From the NCBI GenBank assembly GCA_958405355.1, contig CATYEA010000140.1, positions 1 through 5,516 of the forward strand: 5,516 bases of DNA, written 5' to 3'. Below, piece after piece: positions 1 through 5,516 of the stretch. The stretch is from an uncultured Lachnospiraceae bacterium. Its GTDB lineage: Bacteria; Bacillota; Clostridia; Lachnospirales; Lachnospiraceae. The notes beneath the pieces are model-generated. The model saw nothing but the letters and a program-made list of their open reading frames with translations, had not been told where the DNA came from and made no database searches. A program made the position numbers and the translations under genes. The first letter of the stretch is position 1. Each line of letters starts with the position of its first letter.

Positions 1-43
1 TTCTTCTGCTGCAAATAATAAAATAGGACAAAAGACAAGGTGA
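1..43 (+). other. Possible 3' tail of an upstream gene
   Basis: These bases precede the FHA gene. The frame starting at base 2 is open from the window edge to a TGA at 41-43 and would end in SSAANNKIGQKTR, stopping 4 bases before the next start codon; such tight spacing is typical of an operon. The frame starting at base 3 is also open to a TAG at 24-26 (LLLQIIK). With so few codons neither can be assigned to a family, and the stretch could equally be untranslated leader. A TAAAAT at 19-24 resembles a -10 box, but its -35 would lie mostly outside the window. Confidence 0.25.
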
Positions 44-47
44 GAGT

Positions 48-1277
48 ATGAGTGTATCAAAAATAAATTTTAATGATAATAATGAGGCATATATTGTCGT
101 TGAACCGATCAGCGACATTAACAAAGATGATTTCAAGAATTATCTGGATTTGGACAGCCCGTCCTTTTTGAAATGTGAATTTGAAAATGGTAAAGCCTTT
201 ACATTATATTATGGTTATGGAAATCGAATAACCTTAAAACAGTTTTTGTCCCGCATTGTGGAAAGTTCTGAGGCCATTACCTTCCTGAAATCGCTGACAA
301 AAGCCTATATGGAGGCTGAGGAATATGGCTTGAATACAAATCACATTCTTCTTGGCATCAACAGCATTTTTTATAATGAAGAAAGTCAGGAAGTTTCCTG
401 TATTTATGTGCCTGCCAAAGAAGGTGTGATTCCGGCCCGGCCATTGCGTCTCTTTTTAAAGGAAATGCTTGTAAATGTCGTTTACAGTGAAGAGGATGAC
501 ATGACATGGCTTGGAAATACCATTCGTTATATCAGTCGGAATCGGCAATTTTCTTATAGAGATTTTTACGATTTTTTGCAGACTCAGGAAGAATTGAACA
601 GAGAACCGGTCGTAGAGACAGTCCCGGTACATGATGTGGAACCGGATATGAACTTCGAAGAGAAAATGCCGGAAGAATCACCGGAAGAGGCACATGAAGA
701 AGTCCCTGAAGAGATAAAAAACGATGTCCGGGAAGAAGTGCCGGAATCCGCTGTAGATGTTCCGGTGATCGAGCCGATTCCTCCACAGGAAGAAGATGAT
801 ATTGATGATGCGCTGAATGACCTGCGGTCCGTGCTTGAAAGTATTCCTGCGGCTGAAAGTGTGAATGCACTGAAATTTAATTTGACGGATGAAGAAGAAA
901 ACAAAACGTCAGAACCGGAAATAGAGGAAGTAATACCGGAAGCAGAGCCAAAAGCAGAACCGGAAGCTTTGAAAGAGGATTGGAAATCGGGAGTGCTTGT
1001 TAGAAGGGTAAATCAGTCTGTTTACGTTTTGGAAAGTCCTGAGATTCACATTGGCAAATCTGCAGGCAATGAGATATGCATCAGTGATAATCCGGCGATC
1101 AGCCGTGTTCATGCAGTGATTCGTCAGTTTGGCGGAGAATATACGATTCAGGATAATGGATCTACAAATCATACCTTTGTCAACGGTATTGTTTTGAGAG
1201 AAGGTCAGGAAAAGTCTTTGACGGCTGGCGATCGAATCTTACTTGGAAACGAAGAGTTTATTTTTAAAATTCAATAA
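48..1277 (+). CDS. FHA domain protein with uncharacterised N-terminal domain and acidic linker
   Basis: The 409-residue protein has three parts. Residues 1-180 form a compact mixed alpha/beta region with no signal peptide or membrane segment; it resembles the N-terminal domain (I believe catalogued as DUF6382) found with FHA domains in Lachnospiraceae. Residues about 183-315 are a low-complexity linker rich in Glu, Pro and Asp. Residues about 318-409 are a clear FHA domain: IGKS at 335-338, SRVHA at 352-356, NGSTNHTFVNG at 370-380, then a GDRILLG strand. FHA domains bind phosphothreonine peptides, so a cytoplasmic scaffold or signalling role is inferred; partner and pathway are unknown. The usual phosphate-contacting Arg of the GR motif is Lys337 here, while the Ser, His and Asn positions are kept. 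The ATG at 48 follows AAGGTGAG at 37-44. The gene converges on rpmB. FHA identification is firm; function is not assigned. Confidence 0.9.
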   Translation: MSVSKINFNDNNEAYIVVEPISDINKDDFKNYLDLDSPSFLKCEFENGKAFTLYYGYGNRITLKQFLSRIVESSEAITFLKSLTKAYMEAEEYGLNTNHILLGINSIFYNEESQEVSCIYVPAKEGVIPARPLRLFLKEMLVNVVYSEEDDMTWLGNTIRYISRNRQFSYRDFYDFLQTQEELNREPVVETVPVHDVEPDMNFEEKMPEESPEEAHEEVPEEIKNDVREEVPESAVDVPVIEPIPPQEEDDIDDALNDLRSVLESIPAAESVNALKFNLTDEEENKTSEPEIEEVIPEAEPKAEPEALKEDWKSGVLVRRVNQSVYVLESPEIHIGKSAGNEICISDNPAISRVHAVIRQFGGEYTIQDNGSTNHTFVNGIVLREGQEKSLTAGDRILLGNEEFIFKIQ

Positions 1278-1288
1278 ATAAAAAGAAA

Positions 1289-1313
1289 GAAGGCAGCAAA
1301 TTTTGCTGCCTTC
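1289..1313 (-). terminator. Intrinsic terminator of rpmB, possibly bidirectional
   Basis: GAAGGCAGCA (1289-1298) and TGCTGCCTTC (1304-1313) form a perfect 10-bp stem around a 5-base AT loop, and the pairing could extend to 12 bp. Read on the minus strand the stem is followed at once by a T-rich tract (complement of 1273-1288), which gives a classic Rho-independent terminator for rpmB. In the plus direction the stem is followed by AAATCTTCT, a poor T tract, so termination of the FHA gene here is likely weaker. The hairpin lies between two convergent genes and could serve both. Confidence 0.85.
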
Positions 1314-1326
1314 AAATCTTCTAAAA

Positions 1327-1512
1327 TTAAGCTCTTTCAACGGCACCGGACCGTAAACAGGAAGTACATACGTACATCTTCTTTGGTGTTCCGTTATCGT
1401 TTACCTTTACTTTCTTAATGTTAGATTTCCACATTTTATTGCTTCTTCTATGTGAATGAGACACTTTAATTCCAAAGTGAGCTGCTTTTTCACAAATTGC
1501 ACATTTTGCCAT
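1327..1512 (-). CDS. rpmB: Ribosomal protein L28 (bL28)
   Basis: This gene encodes a 61-residue structural protein of the 50S subunit. The sequence starts MAKCAICEKAAHFG, has the basic SHSHRRSNKMWKSN core typical of bL28, and ends YVCTSCLRSGAVERA. Cysteines at 4 and 7 and at 49 and 52 form two CxxC pairs, so this is the zinc-binding (C+) form rather than the cysteine-free paralogue some bacteria use under zinc limitation. Length matches Firmicutes L28 proteins. The ATG (complement of 1510-1512) follows a near-perfect AAGGAGGT (complement of 1521-1528) by 8 bases. The gene is divergent from yloU, as in Bacillus subtilis where rpmB also neighbours yloU and yloV, and ends in a strong terminator. 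It appears to be transcribed alone. Confidence 0.97.
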   Translation of the reverse strand: MAKCAICEKAAHFGIKVSHSHRRSNKMWKSNIKKVKVNDNGTPKKMYVCTSCLRSGAVERA

Positions 1513-1566
1513 CGCCTGCCACCTCCTTAAAAGATGATATTAACCCTACAGGTTTACAACAAATCA

Positions 1567-1595
1567 ATTTTAACAGATATTTTCTACAAATGCAA
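1567..1595 (-). promoter_or_regulatory. Probable rpmB promoter
   Basis: On the minus strand TTGCAT (complement of 1590-1595) lies 17 bases before TAAAAT (complement of 1567-1572). The -10 box is preceded by TGT, giving an extended TGnTAAAAT element. Transcription would begin near 1560 and leave a leader of about 48 bases before the rpmB start. The -10 is good and the -35 matches only its TTG. A short 4-bp inverted repeat (AACC/GGTT, around 1543-1555) near the transcript start is too weak to call a regulatory element. Confidence 0.55.
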
Positions 1596-1650
1596 GCAAA
1601 GATTTATAAATAATGTCAAAATAAATATTTTCTTTTTTTTGGAAAGCGGT

Positions 1651-1656
1651 TATAAT
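1651..1656 (+). promoter_or_regulatory. Probable -10 box of the yloU-fakA promoter
   Basis: A perfect TATAAT lies just upstream of yloU. The expected -35 position (about 1628-1633) reads TTTTCT, a poor match within a T-rich run, so the promoter may need AT-rich upstream DNA or an activator. Transcription would start around 1662-1664, almost on top of the upstream in-frame ATG at 1664. This argues that translation starts at the later ATG at 1691. No other promoter is visible before fakA, so the two genes are likely co-transcribed. Confidence 0.6.
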
Positions 1657-1677
1657 ATAACATATGAATATAGAATT

Positions 1678-1682
1678 GGAGG
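1678..1682 (+). promoter_or_regulatory. Ribosome binding site of yloU
   Basis: GGAGG here ends 8 bases before the ATG at 1691, the ideal spacing. The in-frame ATG at 1664 lies upstream of this site and has no Shine-Dalgarno sequence of its own (only TATAATATAAC precedes it). This decides the start in favour of 1691. Confidence 0.85.
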
Positions 1683-1690
1683 TTCTCGTT

Positions 1691-2050
1691 ATGAAAGGGC
1701 ACTTAAATAAAGAGGGTGGCACAGTTGCCATCGATCTAGATGTTATTTCCAGATATGCTGGCTTGACAGCCATCGAATGTTTTGGTATCGTTGGCATGGG
1801 AATGATTAGCATGAAAGATGGTCTTACCAGACTTCTTAAAAGAGAAAGCCTGACAAAAGGCGTAGAAGTGACCATCGATGATGATAATCAGATTAATATC
1901 CGTTTCCATGTGATCATTGCTTACGGCGTAAGTATTGCAACCGTTGCAGATAACTTAATGAACAATGTGAAATACAAAGTAGAGCAGTTTACTGGAATGG
2001 AAGTTGGCCGGATCGACATTTTTGTCGAGGGCGTTCGAGTAATTGATTGA
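1691..2050 (+). CDS. yloU: Asp23/Gls24 family envelope stress response protein (YloU)
   Basis: This 119-residue protein belongs to the Asp23/Gls24 (DUF322) family. It opens with GHLNKEGGTVAIDLDVISRYAG and continues with the family's GI(V)GM stretch, the KGVEV..DDD...I.FHVI.AYGVSI core and a C-terminal VGRIDIFVEGVRV. It has no signal peptide or membrane segment. Family members such as staphylococcal Asp23 are small abundant proteins linked to envelope stress and found near the membrane; the precise role of the YloU branch is not settled. Length agrees with B. subtilis YloU (about 120 residues). The start at 1691 is chosen for its GGAGG and because the upstream ATG at 1664 coincides with the predicted transcription start. 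It ends 19 bases before fakA, and this pairing is widely conserved in Firmicutes, suggesting a functional link to fatty acid or envelope metabolism (inference). Confidence 0.93.
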   Translation: MKGHLNKEGGTVAIDLDVISRYAGLTAIECFGIVGMGMISMKDGLTRLLKRESLTKGVEVTIDDDNQINIRFHVIIAYGVSIATVADNLMNNVKYKVEQFTGMEVGRIDIFVEGVRVID

Positions 2051-2054
2051 CATT

Positions 2055-2061
2055 AAGGAGG
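2055..2061 (+). promoter_or_regulatory. Ribosome binding site of fakA
   Basis: AAGGAGG lies 8 bases before a GTG at 2070 and 14 bases before an ATG at 2076. The spacing favours the GTG. The longer frame from a TTG at 2043 would begin upstream of this site, inside the last codons of yloU, and has no ribosome binding site as good. Confidence 0.85.
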
Positions 2062-2069
2062 AACCAACG

Positions 2070-3737
2070 GTGGTTATGAATACAATTGATGCGAACATGC
2101 TGAAAAAAATGTTCTTATCAGGAGCACAGCGCTTAGATTCAAAAAAAGAATGGATTAATGAATTAAATGTATTTCCTGTCCCGGACGGAGATACAGGAAC
2201 AAATATGACGATGACAATCATGTCTGCAGCCAGAGAGGTTCAGGCAATTGAAACACCGACGATGGAAAATCTGGCAAAAGCCATTTCCCAGGGTGCCTTA
2301 AGAGGCGCCAGAGGAAATTCAGGTGTTATCCTTTCCCAGCTTTTCCGTGGGTTTTCAAAAGAAATCAAAGAAGTTGAGGTTATTGATGCACAGGTTCTCG
2401 CTTCTGCACTGGAGCGTGCTGCGGAAACAGCTTATAAAGCCGTTATGAAACCAAAGGAAGGTACGATTCTGACCGTAGCCAAAGGAATGTCCACAAAGGC
2501 TCTCGAAGTATTTGAAGAGACGGACGACCTCGCGGAAGGTATTGCCCAGGTTCTGGAATATGGAGACTATGTCCTCAGCCAGACACCGGAGATGCTTCCT
2601 GTATTAAAACAGGCCGGTGTTGTAGATTCGGGCGGCCAGGGACTTATGGAGGTGCTGAAAGGCGCTTACGACGGTTTTCTCGGTAAAGAAGTGGATATGT
2701 CCGAAGATTTCAAACCGGCAGTAAAAGTTGTCGTTCCGGACAGTGATATCGATACGGCCGACATTAAATTTGGCTATTGTACTGAGTTTATTGTCATGCT
2801 GGAAAAGCCTTATACAGAAGAAACTGAACATGAATTTAAATCTTTCCTTTCTTCCATTGGTGACAGTATTGTATGTGTCAATGACGAGGATATCGTCAAA
2901 GTTCACGTACATACCAATGATCCTGGTCTGGCTATCCAAAAAGGTTTATCCTATGGTTCACTGACCAGTATGAAGATTGATAATATGCGTGAAGAACACA
3001 ATGAAAAAGTTATTAAGGATGCGGAACGTAAGGCAGCCGAACAAAAAGCGGCCGAAGAAGCGGCTTCCGCACCTAGAAAAGAAGTAGGTTTTCTTGCTGT
3101 ATCCATCGGTGAAGGCATGAATGAAATCTTTAAAGGGCTTGGTGTTGATTACATTATCGAAGGCGGACAGACGATGAATCCGAGTACCGAAGATATTATG
3201 AATGCGGTGGACAAGGTCAATGCGGATACGATTTATGTGCTGCCGAATAATAAAAATATCATTCTTGCTGCAGAACAGGCAAAATCACTTGTTGAAGATA
3301 AGCAGCTGATCGTCATTCCTTCCAAAACGGTACCACAGGGAATTACAGCTGTTGTTAATTATATTGATGGTGAGACGGCCGAAGCAAATTCGGAGCATAT
3401 GATTCAGGAAATGGAACGGGTAAAATCCGGTCAGGTAACTTATGCGGTCAGAGATACGGTGATTGATGATAAGACAATTACTGAAGGTGATATTATGGGC
3501 ATCGGTGATTCAGGCATTCTTTCCGTGACAAAGGATATTGATTCAGCAACGCTCGAATTAATTGATGCATTAGTTGATGAAGATTCTGAATTGATCAGCA
3601 TTTACTACGGCGAAGATGTTTCAGAAGAAGATGCAGAAGCATTGGCCGGTCAGCTTGAAGAAAAATATCCGGATGTGGATGTGGAAGTTCAGAATGGCGG
3701 CCAGCCGATTTATTACTATGTACTTTCTGTAGAGTAA
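2070..3737 (+). CDS. fakA: Fatty acid kinase ATP-binding subunit FakA (YloV)
   Basis: FakA phosphorylates fatty acids held by FakB carrier proteins, giving acyl-phosphate for phospholipid synthesis in the cytoplasm. The 555-residue length fits the family (about 550). The N-terminal DhaL-type kinase domain (about 1-200) shows the Mg-ATP motif DGDTGTN at 39-45, GARGNSG at 79-85 and DSGGQG at 186-191. The middle domain carries Cys237, His279 and His281, in FGYCTEF and VHVHTNDPG; their spacing equals that of the catalytic Cys240/His282/His284 reported for Staphylococcus aureus FakA. A charged Ala/Glu/Lys linker (about 310-335) leads into the C-terminal FakB-like domain starting KEVGFLAVSIGEG, which in S. 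aureus binds FakB. All key residues are present, so the enzyme should be active. The start is GTG 2070 (ATG 2076 is possible). The gene follows yloU by 19 bases and ends before a terminator-like hairpin. No fakB is in the window. Confidence 0.95.
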   Translation: MVMNTIDANMLKKMFLSGAQRLDSKKEWINELNVFPVPDGDTGTNMTMTIMSAAREVQAIETPTMENLAKAISQGALRGARGNSGVILSQLFRGFSKEIKEVEVIDAQVLASALERAAETAYKAVMKPKEGTILTVAKGMSTKALEVFEETDDLAEGIAQVLEYGDYVLSQTPEMLPVLKQAGVVDSGGQGLMEVLKGAYDGFLGKEVDMSEDFKPAVKVVVPDSDIDTADIKFGYCTEFIVMLEKPYTEETEHEFKSFLSSIGDSIVCVNDEDIVKVHVHTNDPGLAIQKGLSYGSLTSMKIDNMREEHNEKVIKDAERKAAEQKAAEEAASAPRKEVGFLAVSIGEGMNEIFKGLGVDYIIEGGQTMNPSTEDIMNAVDKVNADTIYVLPNNKNIILAAEQAKSLVEDKQLIVIPSKTVPQGITAVVNYIDGETAEANSEHMIQEMERVKSGQVTYAVRDTVIDDKTITEGDIMGIGDSGILSVTKDIDSATLELIDALVDEDSELISIYYGEDVSEEDAEALAGQLEEKYPDVDVEVQNGGQPIYYYVLSVE

Positions 3738-3748
3738 GAAAAACATTG

Positions 3749-3786
3749 AAGGGGAATGTCTCCGAAAGGCGGCATTCTCTTTTTTT
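3749..3786 (+). terminator. Intrinsic terminator between fakA and recG
   Basis: GAATGTCTCC (3754-3763) pairs with GGCGGCATTC (3768-3777) around a GAAA tetraloop (3764-3767), with one T-C mismatch and one T-G wobble. The flanking AAGGG can extend the stem by wobble and Watson-Crick pairs with TCTTT. Seven T residues follow at 3780-3786. This is the form of a Rho-independent terminator 11 bases after the fakA stop. It leaves only about 22 bases before recG, so recG must rely on readthrough or on a promoter upstream of the hairpin. Confidence 0.75.
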
Positions 3787-3797
3787 AGAATACGATT

Positions 3798-3803
3798 GAG
3801 GTG
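3798..3803 (+). promoter_or_regulatory. Ribosome binding site of recG
   Basis: GAGGTG, part of a longer GAGGTGAT match to the 16S rRNA tail, sits just before the GTG at 3809 (7 bases after GAGG). The nearby ATG at 3804 and GTG at 3801 are in another frame that meets TGA at 3810-3812, so GTG 3809 is the only sensible start. Confidence 0.8.
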
Positions 3804-3808
3804 ATGGG

Positions 3809-5516
3809 GTGAAAATCACAGATTCTATCCGAACCCTGAAAGGCGTCGGGGATAAGATTGAAAAAAATTTAAATAAGCTGGGTATTTTTACGGTGGAAGA
3901 TTTACTCGAATATTATCCAAGGACTTATCAGACTTACGATGAGCCAGTGGATGTAGGCGAGGTCACACCAGGAAAACGTCTGGCTGTTAAAGGTTATCTT
4001 CATCGGAGTCTGGTGCGGATTCCCGGCGGCCGGGTGGAAAAGACAGCCGGAATTTTGATTGATGGCGATTCCAGACTTCAGCTCATCTGGTATCGGATGC
4101 CCTATTTAAAAAAACAGATAATTTCGGGTAAAACTTATATTTTTTATGGTGTCGTAAAGAATAAAAATGGACAATGGACGATGGAGCAGCCAGAAATTTT
4201 TGAACCGGAGGCTTATACGAAAGTTCGTTCTTCCATACAGCCGGTGTATTCACTGACAGAGGGTGTACATCAGAAAATGATTGGAAAACTGGTGCGTCAG
4301 GTTTTAGATGAAGAGACGCTGTTTGAAGATTATCTTCCTGAAGAGCTGCGAATGGAGTTCCATTTGTCTGAATATAATTTTGCCCTGCAGAATATTCATT
4401 ATCCGAAGGATAGAGATTCTCTTATTCTGGCCCGACGGCGTCTTGGATTTGACGAATTCTTTTTATTTGCATTGGCTATCCGTCGGATGAAAGCTTCAAG
4501 GGAACGTTCGGAAAATATCCATCCGGCGGAAAGTACAGCCTGGGCTCAGGAATTTATTCTAAGTCTGGATTATTCATTGACCAAAGCACAGCAGAGGGCA
4601 TGGAAGGAGATTTCCGGAGATTATACAGGGCAGCATGTCATGAATCGCCTGCTGCAGGGCGATGTGGGCTCCGGAAAAACGGTGATTGCCCAGTTGGCTC
4701 TTCTGACGGCTGTGGAAGCCGGATATCAGGGCTGTTTGATGGCTCCGACAGAAGTGCTTGCAAGGCAGCATTATGAGAGCTTTCAGCATGACTTTGAGAG
4801 ATTTTATAAAAACTCGGGCATCCGGATTCGCTGCGGACTATTGACCGGTTCAATGAAAGTCAGGGAAAAGCGGGAAGTTTATGAAGGACTTGAAAACCAT
4901 GAGATTGATATCCTGATCGGCACCCATGCCGTCATTCAGGATAAAGTACATTTTCGTGACCTGGGTATGGTCATTACGGATGAACAGCATCGTTTTGGAG
5001 TCAATCAGAGAGAGTGGCTGTTCGGCAAAGGAAACCTGCCCCATGTTCTTGTTATGAGCGCCACACCGATACCGCGGACTTTAGCTATTATTCTCTACGG
5101 GGATTTGGATATTTCCATCATTGATGAGCTTCCGGCCAGACGAAAACCGATAAAAAATTGTGTGGTTGATCCGGGATACCGTCCGGCAGCCTATCGTTTT
5201 ATCGAAAATCAGGTAGCTGAGGGACACCAGGTTTACATTATTTGTCCAATGGTGGAAGAGAGCGAATTTATGGATTTGGAAAATGTCCTGGATTATACGG
5301 AAAAGATTAAAAAAATTTTGCCGCCTTCTATTAAAGTAGATTATCTTCACGGCAAAATGACTGGTGCTCAGAAAGATGAAATCATGGAACGGTTTCACCG
5401 CCGGGAAATTCATGTACTTGTATCGACAACAGTCATTGAGGTCGGGATCAATGTGCCAAATGCCACGGTCATGATGGTGGAAAATGCAGAGCGTTTCGGA
5501 CTGGCGCAACTCCATC
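3809..5516 (+). CDS. recG: ATP-dependent DNA helicase RecG (3' end beyond the window)
   Basis: RecG is a superfamily 2 helicase that remodels stalled replication forks and branch-migrates Holliday junctions. The frame runs without a stop from GTG 3809 to the window edge, 569 codons of about 680 usual for the family. The N-terminus (SIRTLKGVGDKIEKNLNKLG, then LLEYYPRTY) is typical, followed by the OB-fold wedge domain (about 50-150) that splits the fork. Helicase motifs in order: LTKAQ 257-261, Walker A GDVGSGKT 284-291, APTEVLA 312-318, GTHA 371-374, Walker B DEQH 391-394, SATPIPRT 417-424 and STTVIEVG 539-546. The last visible residues, ERFGLAQLH, stop just before the QLRGRVGR motif, so motif VI and the C-terminal TRG region lie outside. 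The truncation is due to the window edge, with no sign of decay. In B. subtilis sdaAB and sdaAA separate yloV from recG; here they are absent. Confidence 0.97.
   Translation, partial: MKITDSIRTLKGVGDKIEKNLNKLGIFTVEDLLEYYPRTYQTYDEPVDVGEVTPGKRLAVKGYLHRSLVRIPGGRVEKTAGILIDGDSRLQLIWYRMPYLKKQIISGKTYIFYGVVKNKNGQWTMEQPEIFEPEAYTKVRSSIQPVYSLTEGVHQKMIGKLVRQVLDEETLFEDYLPEELRMEFHLSEYNFALQNIHYPKDRDSLILARRRLGFDEFFLFALAIRRMKASRERSENIHPAESTAWAQEFILSLDYSLTKAQQRAWKEISGDYTGQHVMNRLLQGDVGSGKTVIAQLALLTAVEAGYQGCLMAPTEVLARQHYESFQHDFERFYKNSGIRIRCGLLTGSMKVREKREVYEGLENHEIDILIGTHAVIQDKVHFRDLGMVITDEQHRFGVNQREWLFGKGNLPHVLVMSATPIPRTLAIILYGDLDISIIDELPARRKPIKNCVVDPGYRPAAYRFIENQVAEGHQVYIICPMVEESEFMDLENVLDYTEKIKKILPPSIKVDYLHGKMTGAQKDEIMERFHRREIHVLVSTTVIEVGINVPNATVMMVENAERFGLAQLH

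Noticed and set aside
532..904. Two long open frames on the minus strand (about 112 and 106 codons) within the FHA gene linker
   Set aside because: They are Ser/His/Pro-rich mirror images of Glu/Pro codon repeats on the plus strand, have no recognisable domain, and overlap a well-supported gene.
1541..1557. Small inverted repeat in the rpmB leader considered as an L28 autoregulatory element
   Set aside because: Only four base pairs form, and nothing resembles a known ribosomal protein leader or riboswitch.
1513..1663. Search for a small gene such as spoVM beside rpmB, as found in Bacillus
   Set aside because: No short frame with a ribosome binding site or SpoVM-like sequence is present. The region is explained by two divergent promoters and the rpmB leader.
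1570..1875. Minus-strand open frame of about 101 codons across yloU and its promoter
   Set aside because: It runs antisense through conserved yloU coding sequence and across both predicted promoters, and its product resembles no known family.
5081..5515. Minus-strand open frame of 144 codons at the right edge
   Set aside because: It is antisense to the RecG helicase core, whose motifs are intact in the plus frame. The His/Phe/Ile-rich product looks like a shadow translation.
1..5516. A new defence, mobile or secretion system
   Set aside because: Every coding region except the FHA protein belongs to a well-known housekeeping family in conserved order. No integrase, transposase, repeat array, toxin or secretion component is visible.

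Overview
The window looks like chromosomal DNA from a Gram-positive anaerobe of the class Clostridia, most likely in or near the Lachnospiraceae. The signs are strong AAGGAGG-type ribosome binding sites, GTG starts, a zinc-ribbon form of ribosomal protein L28, and the conserved Firmicutes block rpmB / yloU / fakA / recG. Genus and species cannot be told from this sequence alone. No RNA gene, mobile element, CRISPR array, prophage or toxin-antitoxin pair was seen.

Layout from left to right: (1) 1-47, the tail of an unseen upstream gene or a short leader. (2) 48-1277 (+), a 409-residue protein with an uncharacterised N-terminal domain, a long acidic Glu/Pro linker and a C-terminal FHA (phosphopeptide-binding) domain. 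(3) 1289-1313, a strong hairpin that ends the convergent rpmB transcript. (4) 1327-1512 (-), rpmB for ribosomal protein L28. (5) 1513-1690, a divergent promoter region serving rpmB leftward and yloU rightward. (6) 1691-2050 (+), yloU, an Asp23/Gls24-family protein. (7) 2070-3737 (+), fakA, the ATP-binding subunit of fatty acid kinase. (8) 3749-3786, a terminator-like hairpin. (9) 3809 to the window edge (+), recG, a branched-DNA helicase cut off before its last motif.

yloU and fakA form a tight pair 19 bases apart behind one visible promoter. FakA works with a separate FakB (DegV-family) carrier, not encoded here, to phosphorylate exogenous fatty acids for phospholipid synthesis. recG follows in the same direction but lies behind an apparent intrinsic terminator, so its expression probably depends on readthrough or on a promoter inside fakA. 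rpmB is transcribed in the opposite direction and is functionally separate.

Most of the window is ordinary housekeeping DNA. The one protein of unknown function is the FHA-domain protein, and it is the best candidate for new biology. Two starts are placed downstream of the longest open frames (yloU at 1691, fakA at 2070) because ribosome binding sites and the promoter position favour them.
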